Made by a program: the position numbers and the translations under genes
Assembly (NCBI GenBank): GCA_964449285.1
Contig: CAYUZX010000003.1
Span: forward strand, 20,561 to 84,560
DNA length: 64,000 nucleotides
Reading direction: 5' to 3'
From: QYOJ01 sp964449285
GTDB lineage: Bacteria > Bacteroidota > Bacteroidia > Bacteroidales > FEN-979
Part shown: positions 52,261 to 60,817 of the stretch, one piece after another
How the letters are laid out: every line of letters starts with the position of its first letter
Numbering within the stretch: the stretch's first letter is position 1
Notes under the pieces: generated by a model
Told to the model about the DNA's origin: nothing
Database searches by the model: none
Seen by the model: the letters and a program-made list of their open reading frames with translations, nothing else

Positions 52261-52281
52261 CCAACTGTCAACTGCCAACTG
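52261..52281. repeat. Heptamer tandem array (CCAACTG)
   Basis: Three seven-base units (CCAACTG, TCAACTG, CCAACTG) just before the stop codon of the lipoprotein gene. A looser 14-base pattern precedes it at 52218-52246. Confidence 0.65.
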
Positions 52282-52285
52282 GGGA

Positions 52286-52990
52286 CTACTTTACCACGGC
52301 ATCCTCAAGGATCACATGGTAGAAGTAACCAGCGCCAAAATCCTTATCAACAACCACTACACCTTCAAAGGTTACAATCTCTCCAACGTTGACTATTGAC
52401 TTCGTAGTGATTGTGAGGTCATAATTTTCACCATCTTTTGTACCATCCTGAAGGTGCACCCAGTTCCGTTCCATGATTTCAGGAAGGAATTTTACCACCA
52501 TGCCGTTTATTTTTACAGTTTTACCCTGATATGCGTTTGGGTTTGCATATAATTCGGCAATCGTAATACCTCCTTCTGCCTTAGGAATATCCATGCCTTC
52601 CTGCTCCCTGAGTTGAGGTTTGGTTCCCATTATTGCAGTCTCTGACCCATCGCCTTCGAGTATGGGTTGGTCCGTAAAATCCTGAACGAAAAAGATGCTA
52701 GGGAAAGTCCTGCTCAACTCATTGCTGGTGAAATTATTCATCTCAGAACCGACCGACCAGAAATAGGTTCCCTCTTCGTTTACATCTGCTTTTGAGATAG
52801 CAATCCAGTATCCTCTTTCATCCTCAGAAACAAGCACATAGGTATATTTACTGGTCTGGATAATCTCTTCTGCAACCACCTGGTGTGCATTAGGGGATAG
52901 GTTTTGAACTTTTTTGGGAGTTAATTGACAAGATGTCGCCAATAAAGTAAAGCTGAAAAATAACGCGTATATCTTAATATCGAATTTCAT
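52286..52990 (-). CDS. Lipoprotein with OB-fold-like C-terminus
   Basis: A 234-residue protein with lipobox LLATSC, so anchored in a membrane. The N-terminal half (residues 35-90) has a YVLVSEDERGYWIAISKADV segment, and the C-terminal half (140-234) has GKTVKINGMVVKFLPE, NWVHLQDGTKDGENYDLTI and VTFEGVVVVDKDFGAGYFY, which look like the strands of an OB-fold of the kind seen in small periplasmic proteins. No reaction can be named. A -7 box for it lies at 53017-53024. It stands alone between the efflux operon and the TonB receptor. Confidence 0.7.
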   Translation of the reverse strand: MKFDIKIYALFFSFTLLATSCQLTPKKVQNLSPNAHQVVAEEIIQTSKYTYVLVSEDERGYWIAISKADVNEEGTYFWSVGSEMNNFTSNELSRTFPSIFFVQDFTDQPILEGDGSETAIMGTKPQLREQEGMDIPKAEGGITIAELYANPNAYQGKTVKINGMVVKFLPEIMERNWVHLQDGTKDGENYDLTITTKSIVNVGEIVTFEGVVVVDKDFGAGYFYHVILEDAVVK

Positions 52991-53016
52991 ATATTTGTTT
53001 ATTGGTTTTCGACTCG

Positions 53017-53024
53017 CAAAGTTA
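53017..53024 (-). promoter_or_regulatory. -7 box of the lipoprotein gene
   Basis: The minus strand reads TAACTTTG, matching TAnnTTTG, 26 bases upstream of the start codon at 52990. The -33 element is not clear. Confidence 0.5.
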
Positions 53025-53122
53025 ATATTTTCCTCTATTAACTATCATATTAATCTATGTTTTCAGGACACAGAATATATCTCTTTCTGCTTGTAACCTA
53101 AGTCCTGCTCATTTTTTTAGGT

Positions 53123-55468
53123 TTAGAACTGGATCCTCCAGGTTCCCATCGGGAATAATCCCATCTGAAAATAGTACTTGATCTCCCCGGTCCTTGGATC
53201 GATCCGCTGCAAGGCAATGTTGGTATAGTTGGTCCTATATTGCAGATCCAGGAGAAATTCCAGGTTGTATTTAGGCATGTTTCGTTTGATGCCAAAGCGG
53301 AAAGCAATTCGTTTGTAGGCCGGGAATCGTGTTTCATATGAATGACCCCAGTCGGGGATAGGCTCGCCGGTTGCAACAGAGGCACTTACATCATATGGGA
53401 TGTATGGGTTCCCTCCGGCCCATGTGGCACGAAGACCGAATGAAAGTACGCCCCATTTTCTCTTACCGACAACAAACTCATAGCCTCCAACCGCATTCAG
53501 GACATAATTGACATTAAACGCGCTGTTGCGTGTCACGTCATCATATCCATGATAGGTTGAATTGAAAAGGGATGCAGTGAGCAGGTAGTAGTAGTTCTTC
53601 TTGAAGAAACGTTCAAAGGTGAATTCAACGCCATAATTCTCCCCGCTGCCCAGGTTGATCAGGCTGTCGGCATATTGCCTGCCAATAAAAAATTCGTGCC
53701 CCTGGTTCAACAGTGCATACTCCGGGATAGAACGTTTGACAGGGATATCATAAAGGTACTGATAATAGGTCTCGAATTTAAATCTAAGATTCTCAGTCAG
53801 TAAATAATTGTAGCTAACCGCCAACTGCCAGCTGCGGGTAAAGTCCATCGATAGATTAGGTTGTGAAATAGATCCATCTGGATGATGAACCAACACAAAA
53901 TAGATAACTCGTGGTTGCATCTGACAATAGAGGCCGGTTCCGAAATTCAAACTATGGCGTTGATTGATGACCCACTCGAATCCGAGCCGTGGTTCAAGCG
54001 CCCAGCTGTTGTTTAGTGTCAGAAATGAACCGAAAATGCCTGACGTCATGGAGAATCGATCGGAAAACGCATGTCTCCATTGGGTAAAACCTCTCAGGAA
54101 AGCCATCTTTTCTTTGGTGCCGGTGTTCACGAGGAATGATCCTTTCCACATCAGACTGTCGGCAAAGGACATCCAGTAATAATCGATAAAAACTCCGGCA
54201 TCCATGCTATTCCTGGAGGAAAACTTATGAAAGATCTGGGTAGACCATGATGCCTTGATCTCTTCAGATCTTTCACCTGCCCATGGTGCCGGGAGTGTGA
54301 CCATATTGGAGAAGGTGTCAATTTTTGTATGGACAAGTGAACCAACCACATAGATCATATTCTTTAGCCGGGTCTTTGAGGAGAGAAGAATCTGATGTGT
54401 CAGGCCAAGCACTCCGAGGTTTGATCCGTTTGCCAGATCCTCGCCATAATCAGGGAACATCCATTTATCCTCTTTTTTCTCGCTATCGAAAATGTCAATA
54501 TTGCTGATTCCTCCCATCCCGGTGATGGTGAAGGTTCCTGCCTTTTTAGTGGGGAAAGTGAATTTGAGGTTCAGATCCTGGTACCTCGGAACAAGATTCA
54601 GGTTGATTCCCAGGTAGCTGATCAGTTCCAGCATGGAATAGCGGTAGGAAAGCAAGTAGGAAGCTGTTGATTTTTTTGAGAAAGGCCCTTCTGTCCCGAA
54701 TTCAAGACCGTTCCAGCCCATTTCAAACCAGTATTCCCGATGGTCGCTATTCCCATTTCGCATGCGGAGGTCAAAGACTCCCGCCAATGTATTTCCATAC
54801 TGGGCAGGAAAAGCTCCGGTAAAAAAATCAGAATTTGTTAGCAGATTGTTATTCAATATAGTAACAGGTCCTCCGGTAGTTCCAACGGCTGCAAAATGGT
54901 TGGGATTGGGAATCTCCATATCATCCAATCGCCACTGGAGACCCATCGGGCTGTTACCGCGAATAATGATGTCATTTCTGTTATCGACTCCGGAGGTCAC
55001 TCCTGCAAAGTTCTGAACCATCCTGGCGGGGTCGTTGTAACTTCCTGCAAATCGAAAGGTTTCATCTACACTGAAACTTCTGACGCTAACCGTCGCCATC
55101 CGGTTGATGGGCTGATATTTTTGGTAATTGCCCCTGATCTCTACCTCCCTGGTTGTGATCACACTCTCCTGAAGATAGATGGTGATATCACTCTCTTTCC
55201 CTGAACTAACGATGATATCAGAAGATTCATAGGGAGTATATCCAACAAAAGTAACCTTGATCCTGTGCTTTCCGATTGGAATGCGTTCAAGCCTGAAATG
55301 CCCTTCTGAATCGGTTACAGTTCCAATTAACGGATCGCTTCCTGACAGAATGACTGTGGCGCCTGGAAGAGGGGCGAGGGTTTGCTGATCAAGGACAATG
55401 CCTTTGATGGATTGGCGGAGGATAGGTTGAGAATAAGTTGAATGGTTAACAAGGATGAAAATGATCAT
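53123..55468 (-). CDS. TonB-dependent receptor with carboxypeptidase-regulatory-like N-terminal domain
   Basis: About 781 residues from the ATG at 55466-55468. The longer frame to 55555 is read from a repeat element. A short signal (IIFILVNHSTYSQP) lacks a strong positive start, so the start choice is open. The N-terminal domain SIKGIVLDQQTLAPLPGATV and GHFRLERIPIG is followed by a plug (DDMEIPNPNHFAA) and a 22-strand barrel ending FPMGTWRIQF with terminal Phe. It imports an unknown ligand across the outer membrane with TonB energy. No SusD partner is next to it. Confidence 0.92.
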   Translation of the reverse strand: MIIFILVNHSTYSQPILRQSIKGIVLDQQTLAPLPGATVILSGSDPLIGTVTDSEGHFRLERIPIGKHRIKVTFVGYTPYESSDIIVSSGKESDITIYLQESVITTREVEIRGNYQKYQPINRMATVSVRSFSVDETFRFAGSYNDPARMVQNFAGVTSGVDNRNDIIIRGNSPMGLQWRLDDMEIPNPNHFAAVGTTGGPVTILNNNLLTNSDFFTGAFPAQYGNTLAGVFDLRMRNGNSDHREYWFEMGWNGLEFGTEGPFSKKSTASYLLSYRYSMLELISYLGINLNLVPRYQDLNLKFTFPTKKAGTFTITGMGGISNIDIFDSEKKEDKWMFPDYGEDLANGSNLGVLGLTHQILLSSKTRLKNMIYVVGSLVHTKIDTFSNMVTLPAPWAGERSEEIKASWSTQIFHKFSSRNSMDAGVFIDYYWMSFADSLMWKGSFLVNTGTKEKMAFLRGFTQWRHAFSDRFSMTSGIFGSFLTLNNSWALEPRLGFEWVINQRHSLNFGTGLYCQMQPRVIYFVLVHHPDGSISQPNLSMDFTRSWQLAVSYNYLLTENLRFKFETYYQYLYDIPVKRSIPEYALLNQGHEFFIGRQYADSLINLGSGENYGVEFTFERFFKKNYYYLLTASLFNSTYHGYDDVTRNSAFNVNYVLNAVGGYEFVVGKRKWGVLSFGLRATWAGGNPYIPYDVSASVATGEPIPDWGHSYETRFPAYKRIAFRFGIKRNMPKYNLEFLLDLQYRTNYTNIALQRIDPRTGEIKYYFQMGLFPMGTWRIQF

Positions 55469-55563
55469 GCAAAGAAAACGAAGGACCCGCAAAGATCGCG
55501 AAGGTGATTCCGTGAGATTGTGTTTCTTTGCGTACCTGGTGAATTCTTTGCGCACGTTGCGTG
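55466..55563. repeat. TTTGCG/CGCAAA repeat element upstream of the receptor
   Basis: Copies of GCAAAGA and its complement TCTTTGCG recur four times within about 95 bases in both orientations. This kind of low-grade intergenic repeat is common in Bacteroidota by my recollection. It overlaps the proposed start codon of the receptor. Confidence 0.5.
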
Positions 55564-55592
55564 AAATAAAGGCTATTAAGCTGAATTTCAGG

Positions 55593-55979
55593 TTACATTT
55601 CCATCAGTTGATCAACTTCTGCTTTTGTCAACCTTGTCCATGTAGGATGGACAAATTTGCCCCCGTCCCAATCGAAATCTACTTTATCAAACGTCTCTTC
55701 GTAAAAGGTCAATTTGCTTCGCAGGTCTGGAGTATGCTCAATAAAGATATAGTTTTCAGGTTGTTCGACAATATGTAACATGATTTGGGTAGCCAGGGGG
55801 GCCACCCATTCAGTAACAGGAGTTCCCGGATTTTGCCTGTAGATCTCAGTTGCGATCACCAAGGTCTTGCCATCTTTCCGGCAAACGACCTTCAGGCCGC
55901 AGCGTGATGGGGTCTCCCATTGGCCTGGGAACTCAAAATACCGGTCCATGTAGTGATCAAAGCCTGGATTAGTTTCCAT
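55593..55979 (-). CDS. Conserved hypothetical protein, 128 residues
   Basis: A soluble 128-residue protein starting METNPGFDHYMDRYFEFPG. It has several aromatic residues, a strand pair CGLKVVCRKDGKTLVIATEIY and EQPENYIFIEHTP, and WDGGKFVHPTWTRL. I do not recognise it. It is flanked by the REP-like palindrome at 56020-56040 on its upstream side and by the receptor's repeat region on the other. It may be a small cytosolic partner of the radical SAM enzyme encoded 85 bases upstream, but that is only position-based. Confidence 0.65.
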   Translation of the reverse strand: METNPGFDHYMDRYFEFPGQWETPSRCGLKVVCRKDGKTLVIATEIYRQNPGTPVTEWVAPLATQIMLHIVEQPENYIFIEHTPDLRSKLTFYEETFDKVDFDWDGGKFVHPTWTRLTKAEVDQLMEM

Positions 55980-56019
55980 ATATCATTCGAAATCTATAAA
56001 TTCCATTATTGTTCTGTAA

Positions 56020-56040
56020 GGGCGGGTTCCAAACCCGCCC
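56020..56040. repeat. REP-like palindrome GGGCGGGTT-CCA-AACCCGCCC
   Basis: A perfect 9-base inverted repeat with a 3-base loop. A partial second copy (AAACCTGCCCC, 56055-56065) follows and runs into the end of the radical SAM gene. No T-run follows, so a mobile or structural repeat fits better than a terminator. Confidence 0.75.
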
Positions 56041-56064
56041 CTGATATAACATCCAAACCTGCCC

Positions 56065-57330
56065 CTACACGCCAATCGCCCTGCCAAAACTGAGGTCGAT
56101 CAGGTCGCGGCGACGAGGAGAGTAGGTGCCGTCTTCCATCTCCCGGTTGATAACGCGTGTGATCAGGTTGAACATCTTCATGGTTTGCGGTTCATCCCTG
56201 TAAAATGTATCCCAGGCATAATTATAAAGTTCCTGCAATCGTTCTGCCGTCATGTGTTTGGGGTGATACACTACCTTCCCAGCATTGTAATGGTCCCAGT
56301 TGTGGTCAAAAATCCGGTTTTGCTTGACCAGGTCAGCATACGCTTTAGTATGTGGGAAGGGCGCGAGTACTGTAAACTCTGCAAGGTCAAGGTCAATCTC
56401 AAGGAGGAAGTCAATCAGTCGTTTTATATCATCTTCAGTCTGGTTATCAAGGCCTAACAAGATAGTTCCCTCAACAGCAATACCATAGTCGTGATACTGT
56501 TTGATCCTGTTCCGGATATAGTCTGAAGTGTCGAAGACAGCCTGATAGACATACCAGGCACCGGCTTGTGCAGCAAGATCAAGTACTTCATCTTTAGCCT
56601 CAATTGTATGGCTTACCCACTTCTTTTTCATCGGGATCATTGCTTTGAATAGCTCCTTTTCCCAAGCAGTATCCAGAGCCAGAGAGTTGTCCACAATAAA
56701 TAGCCGGCTGTTGTCCATCTGGGATAGTTCTTCCACCACCCGGTCGATCGGACGAGGTCTGAATCCGCGACCACCAAGGTATCTGACAGCACATGGATAA
56801 CAATCATAGATGCAACCACGGGAGGCATGGAAGAGGTCCACCATCCGGAATCCTTTGTGGTAATAGAGGTCTTTCTTCAGGATGTTCCGGTTAGCCGGAC
56901 CTACCAGGTTCATGTCTGGCGGTTTTGCCATGAAGTTATAGATTTTCTTCAGTTCATTCTTACGAAAATCCTCAAAAACATCTGCCAACCTGCCTTCTAT
57001 CTCTCCAAGGAATACCGAATCGGCATGTGTCATGGTCTCTTCCGCATGAAGCATCGTGGAGATTCCACCAAAGATGACCTTTTTCCCCAGTTTCCTGTAC
57101 TGATCTGCAATGGCCCATCCACGTTGGACCTGCGTTGTAAGCATCATCGAGATGCCCACAAAGTCAGGTGTATCATCAATAATCAGCTCTTCGACGTTTT
57201 CATCAGTGAACTCGATATCTACATAATCAGGAAGGTCTGCAGCCATCACAACCGGGCCATGCGGAGGCAGGTAAAAGATGGTTTGTCCTTCCAGTTTTTC
57301 CCATCGTGGGTATATCAGTTTAAATTTCAT
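56065..57330 (-). CDS. Cobalamin-binding-type radical SAM enzyme
   Basis: A 421-residue protein. Residues 1-120 have a B12-binding Rossmann-like fold (PDFVGISMMLTTQVQRGW, KKVIFGG). The [4Fe-4S] cluster cysteines are Cys173, Cys177 and Cys180 (CIYDCYPC), followed by the radical SAM barrel with FIVDNSLAL and GTILLGLDNQTEDD. B12-dependent members methylate or rearrange carbon centres. In this neighbourhood it may tailor a lipid or polyene product. It is 13 bases downstream of the C45 gene, so the two are probably co-expressed. Confidence 0.88.
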   Translation of the reverse strand: MKFKLIYPRWEKLEGQTIFYLPPHGPVVMAADLPDYVDIEFTDENVEELIIDDTPDFVGISMMLTTQVQRGWAIADQYRKLGKKVIFGGISTMLHAEETMTHADSVFLGEIEGRLADVFEDFRKNELKKIYNFMAKPPDMNLVGPANRNILKKDLYYHKGFRMVDLFHASRGCIYDCYPCAVRYLGGRGFRPRPIDRVVEELSQMDNSRLFIVDNSLALDTAWEKELFKAMIPMKKKWVSHTIEAKDEVLDLAAQAGAWYVYQAVFDTSDYIRNRIKQYHDYGIAVEGTILLGLDNQTEDDIKRLIDFLLEIDLDLAEFTVLAPFPHTKAYADLVKQNRIFDHNWDHYNAGKVVYHPKHMTAERLQELYNYAWDTFYRDEPQTMKMFNLITRVINREMEDGTYSPRRRDLIDLSFGRAIGV

Positions 57331-57343
57331 TTCAATCGTTGAT

Positions 57344-59038
57344 TTATTGATCGTTGCACATTATCATGCTGTGAATGATCTTCTCTTTTTCTCCCCAACG
57401 AGGTATCTCAAGCGTTAAGGCCTTTTGGTACATAACAATAGCCTCCCTCGGCTTCCCGGTCTGCTGAAGGTAATCCCCGGTAAGGGAAAAGACCTCATAG
57501 AACATGGGGTTGGTGGAGTGGAACTCCTCAAAGAACGATGACTCCAGCGGTACTAATTCATCCTCTTTCAAGATGTTCAACAGCCTTGACCGCATTTGAC
57601 AAAAGCGTAAAAACCGTTGATAAGCTTCAGAATTGAGAAAGGGATCAGAAGGAATTACCAAGCCTGGGTCCGTGATCTCAACCCGCTGTTGAAGCGTTGC
57701 AAATGTAGGAAAAATTTTAGATAGGTCGTAACAGACATATGGCCCCAATTGCCATGGCGAGGCGGATACCCAGACAAGCCGCTCGGCTGGTTTAAAGATG
57801 ACAGAGTGATGAGCAACCAGCTGATTGATAGCCTTTTCGTTTCCCATTCCGATATCTGTTGAATTGAGTCCATGCTGATCTCTGAGGAGTGTTGCAACTG
57901 ACTGTACATCCATCGGCATCAGTTCGGTGATATCCTGCGTGACACGAAGGAAACGATAGAGAGAAGCGTTATCACGGATATTCTCCATATTGAGCGGGTC
58001 TAGCGAGAAGATCTCATCCTGGAAGTGGTTGGCGCAGATGATATAGTTTTTCGAAGGTTCTACCAGCGCAAGTCCGAAAGGCGCTTTTTCAATAATGGCA
58101 GCCCGGTTTTCATCGCCTGATCCTATCAGAATCGACTCAGAGACAAATGTTTCACGCTCGCTTGCAATTTGATAAGCATCATCGATAGAGGCGGCGTATT
58201 GAAGTATCTCACGGGCCAGGATTGAGATCGGCGTCCTGGCCGACATTGGGATATCCGACTTAGCTGCGTTTAAAGTCACCGTGATGCCACGCTCGTTCAT
58301 CCCTGATACTGTTCCGATCATGCCACCCCATGTGATCATCATGAACCCGAATCCGTTGTCAGGCTTTTCAAAACATACAATTTTGTTTTTTGCAAAGGCA
58401 TCTCCAGCATAGAAATCAAAATTCCGGCCAATAAGTAGAGAGGAATCAACGCTGAACTCATCCCAAACGCCAAAAGAGGTGCATCCAACCAGCATCAGGT
58501 CCTGGAGGGCATGGCCGATGTCGTGAGCCGAATGGTAATTCAGCAACCGTTGGTATGGTGTGCCTATGAAATTGAACGTATTGCTGGCCGAAAGTGAAAT
58601 CCCAAATATTTCCTGCTTGAACTCCTCCATCAAGTACCTATCGAGATCCCGGTTAAACCAGTAGATAAAATATTTGAGAAACCCCTGATAAAATTTGGAA
58701 GGGACCAGCTGCCGGATTTGTTCAACAAAGGCATCCTCCTGCTCGAAAATTAACTGCCGGCAAAGTTTTCCGTTTGCCACACCACGCTCAAACGGAGCCC
58801 CATGAAGATAGAGTTCCCAAAGGCCTGATTCACTCTGTTTCAGCCAGTTATCTTCACATTGATAGAAACCAGAGTCCGGTTGGGAGACCGTCCAGTCAAG
58901 AGCTTGGTGATTCGATATTTCCGGAAGTGATGTCGAGGTTTCCAAGACATACCAGAGAACGAGGATTGCGATGATGACAACCAGGATAAATGGGATGATG
59001 AAACGTTTCTTCCTGTGAAAGGGACGATCTTTGGTCAT
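57344..59038 (-). CDS. Peptidase C45-type acyltransferase/hydrolase
   Basis: A 564-residue protein anchored by one N-terminal helix (residues 13-32). The N-terminal nucleophile fold is of the acyl-CoA:6-aminopenicillanic acid acyltransferase type. The likely nucleophile Cys186 is in VGCTSFGVWDEF, followed by IGRNFDFY. Later motifs are GMNERGITVTLNA and VSESILIGSGDENRAAI. Self-cleavage before Cys186 would create the active amino terminus. It moves or hydrolyses an acyl amide in the periplasm. The C-terminal 80 residues have tetratricopeptide-like helices (LQQTGKPREAIVMYQKAL). Confidence 0.88.
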   Translation of the reverse strand: MTKDRPFHRKKRFIIPFILVVIIAILVLWYVLETSTSLPEISNHQALDWTVSQPDSGFYQCEDNWLKQSESGLWELYLHGAPFERGVANGKLCRQLIFEQEDAFVEQIRQLVPSKFYQGFLKYFIYWFNRDLDRYLMEEFKQEIFGISLSASNTFNFIGTPYQRLLNYHSAHDIGHALQDLMLVGCTSFGVWDEFSVDSSLLIGRNFDFYAGDAFAKNKIVCFEKPDNGFGFMMITWGGMIGTVSGMNERGITVTLNAAKSDIPMSARTPISILAREILQYAASIDDAYQIASERETFVSESILIGSGDENRAAIIEKAPFGLALVEPSKNYIICANHFQDEIFSLDPLNMENIRDNASLYRFLRVTQDITELMPMDVQSVATLLRDQHGLNSTDIGMGNEKAINQLVAHHSVIFKPAERLVWVSASPWQLGPYVCYDLSKIFPTFATLQQRVEITDPGLVIPSDPFLNSEAYQRFLRFCQMRSRLLNILKEDELVPLESSFFEEFHSTNPMFYEVFSLTGDYLQQTGKPREAIVMYQKALTLEIPRWGEKEKIIHSMIMCNDQ

Positions 59039-59103
59039 ATAGGCTTATAACGCGGTAGTTGGATACAAAAGTACATGTTTTGATTTTTACCACATAGACA
59101 AAA

Positions 59104-59141
59104 TAGAGCACAATAGGGAATGTGTATCCTATTGTGCTCTA
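59104..59141. terminator. Strong hairpin between the oxidoreductase and C45 genes
   Basis: A 14-base perfect inverted repeat, TAGAGCACAATAGG (59104-59117) with CCTATTGTGCTCTA (59128-59141), and a 10-base loop. On the minus strand it is followed by TTTTGTC. It would end transcription of the oxidoreductase gene, or form a stable mRNA stem before the C45 gene. Confidence 0.6.
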
Positions 59142-59165
59142 GTGTGCCTTTTATGGTTAATTCAC

Positions 59166-60686
59166 TCAGATTCCCTCCTTGATAGTATCTAAAACATGAG
59201 ACAACCCCAGGATTTCCCCGCAGGTCATCACAGACCCAATTGTCACACCCAGGGCGCCATGAAGGTTGACATTCTGTCCTGTAAAGAAAAGGCCGGGGAT
59301 TTTGGTTTTTGGGTGGATCGTACTTTTCAACGGATTGTCTGCATCTTTTACCACTCCATACATCGACCCTTGTAACGTCCCTGTATAATCACGCCAGGTG
59401 AGGGGAGTGGATATCTCGATGGTCACCATGGCCTCCTTCAAGTTGGGAAACTTATCGTAAACAGCATCGAGCAACAGCTTTGCTTTTTTTGCTTTAAAAA
59501 CAAAGTAACTCTTTTCCCTGGCGCCTGAGTCGCTCTTCTCCCATTCCTTTAATTCACTAAATTGCATCGGTGCAAGGATCACTGCCGTGTTGGCAAATTC
59601 GCCCTGCTCTTTTTCCGGAGGAGTCATGAAAAGGAATTGGGTCGGCCATCCGGCATCCGGCATCCGGCATCCGGGATCAGTCCAAACATCGGAGGTAATA
59701 TGGTGATACACATTGTAATTGAGAAACGGGAAAGTATCAGGTTTCAATCCCAGGTATACAGAAAAGACCGAAACCGTATTTGGTAGGTGTGTGATCCTCT
59801 CCCGGAATGCTTTTTGAACCTGTATTTCTCTGAGCAACTGCAATGTTGCAACCGGATGGATATCCGAAATGACCTGTGAGGCTTCAAACCGATCACCATC
59901 GGCTGTATCGATGATGAACCGTTCGCCCGTTCGGCCTATTGATGTCACTTTCTTCTTTGCCAACACCTCTCCGCCATGGGCCCGGATTCCCTCTACGAGA
60001 ATGTCGGCAATTTGCTGGCTCCCACTGGCTAACCTCCATGCTGAGGAGATAAATGAGTGGTTGATAAGACCAAACTGGGAAAGAGGAGTGGTGGCGGGGT
60101 TGCCGGCATACAAGAAGTTGTTGCCCGCGAGGACACTGGATAAACGGATACCGGATGACGGATGACGGATGACGGATGCCAGATCGTTCAGAAAATCATA
60201 TGCTTTAAAGCAGGAAAAACTTTCCTGGTTCGTTTTGGATGGGATTTCAAGGTTATAGAGTGGATGTGATTTTGCAATTTCGTTGAGTTTTTGCAGATAG
60301 ATGGATAACGTAGGTGCGGCATCCGGGAAATGGGGTAGAAGTTGATCTATGAAGTTGTTAAAACCCTGGGCCATAGGTAATTCATGATCATAAAAAGAGA
60401 TGATGTCAAAGCCATCCGGGTTCATCTGTAACAGATCCAGGTTATCACTCAACCCGAAATATTTCCAGTAATTGAAGAGAAGTTGTCCGGGCGCCATGCT
60501 GCCAATATAATGCATGCCAGTATCGAATCTGTATCTGTCGCGTTTAAATGTTTGCAGGCATCCACCAAATTTGCGATGCTTCTCAAGAACGATTACCTTC
60601 AATCCCTCTTTGCTGAGGAGATAAGCTGTGAGAAGGCCACCGAGGCCACTGCCAATTATTGCATATGAATTGCCATTAATTGCCAT
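59166..60686 (-). CDS. Phytoene-desaturase-like FAD-dependent oxidoreductase
   Basis: A 506-residue protein of the CrtI/CrtO/retinol-saturase family. The dinucleotide motif GSGLGGLLTAYLLSKEG begins near residue 13; KFGGCLQTF follows, and the C-terminal FFTGQNVNLHGALGVTIGSV binds the FAD ring. It desaturates or saturates polyene or isoprenoid chains. Two low-complexity stretches inside it, RHPSSGIR and GCRMPDAGWP, are encoded by seven-base tandem repeats (60145-60178 and 59647-59674). Its promoter region is shared with the plus-strand gene at 60818. It may act on the same polyene product as the fusion protein next door. Confidence 0.9.
   Translation of the reverse strand: MAINGNSYAIIGSGLGGLLTAYLLSKEGLKVIVLEKHRKFGGCLQTFKRDRYRFDTGMHYIGSMAPGQLLFNYWKYFGLSDNLDLLQMNPDGFDIISFYDHELPMAQGFNNFIDQLLPHFPDAAPTLSIYLQKLNEIAKSHPLYNLEIPSKTNQESFSCFKAYDFLNDLASVIRHPSSGIRLSSVLAGNNFLYAGNPATTPLSQFGLINHSFISSAWRLASGSQQIADILVEGIRAHGGEVLAKKKVTSIGRTGERFIIDTADGDRFEASQVISDIHPVATLQLLREIQVQKAFRERITHLPNTVSVFSVYLGLKPDTFPFLNYNVYHHITSDVWTDPGCRMPDAGWPTQFLFMTPPEKEQGEFANTAVILAPMQFSELKEWEKSDSGAREKSYFVFKAKKAKLLLDAVYDKFPNLKEAMVTIEISTPLTWRDYTGTLQGSMYGVVKDADNPLKSTIHPKTKIPGLFFTGQNVNLHGALGVTIGSVMTCGEILGLSHVLDTIKEGI
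59647..59674. repeat. Intragenic heptamer array (CATCCGG x4)
   Basis: Four perfect CATCCGG units inside the oxidoreductase gene. A change of one unit would shift the reading frame. Confidence 0.9.
60145..60178. repeat. Intragenic heptamer array (CGGATGA)
   Basis: One degenerate unit (CGGATAC), three perfect CGGATGA units and a partial fourth, inside the same gene. Also seven bases in period. Confidence 0.88.
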
Positions 60687-60721
60687 AGTTTACGCGTTTA
60701 CTGCCATGCCTTTCATGAATT

Positions 60722-60737
60722 TCACTATCTCACTATC
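60722..60737. repeat. Octamer direct repeat (TCACTATC x2)
   Basis: Two TCACTATC units plus a partial third lie in the gap between the divergent genes, on the oxidoreductase side of the promoters. Confidence 0.55.
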
Positions 60738-60755
60738 TCACAATTTCGACAGTGA

Positions 60756-60763
60756 CAAAGATA
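60756..60763 (-). promoter_or_regulatory. -7 box for the oxidoreductase gene
   Basis: The minus strand reads TATCTTTG, matching TAnnTTTG. It adjoins the palindrome at 60765-60778 and lies 69 bases from the start codon. Confidence 0.55.
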
Positions 60764-60764
60764 G

Positions 60765-60778
60765 CAAGAACGTTCTTG
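60765..60778. promoter_or_regulatory. 14-base palindromic operator between divergent promoters
   Basis: CAAGAACGTTCTTG is a perfect palindrome. It lies between the two outward-facing -7 boxes at 60756-60763 and 60786-60793, inside the spacer of both promoters. The form resembles operators of TetR-family repressors. The TetR gene in this window has a different operator, so the regulator is probably encoded outside. Confidence 0.65.
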
Positions 60779-60785
60779 AAAAGAG

Positions 60786-60793
60786 TATCTTTG
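60786..60793 (+). promoter_or_regulatory. -7 box for the gene at 60818
   Basis: TATCTTTG, a TAnnTTTG match, 24 bases before the ATG at 60818. Confidence 0.55.
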
Positions 60794-60817
60794 TGACATT
60801 GACCGATACCCTGTTAA

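Noticed and set aside
53123..55555. A TonB receptor start at 55555
   Set aside because: The added 29 residues are read from the TTTGCG repeat element. The ATG at 55466-55468 is closer to a normal signal peptide, although the signal is short.
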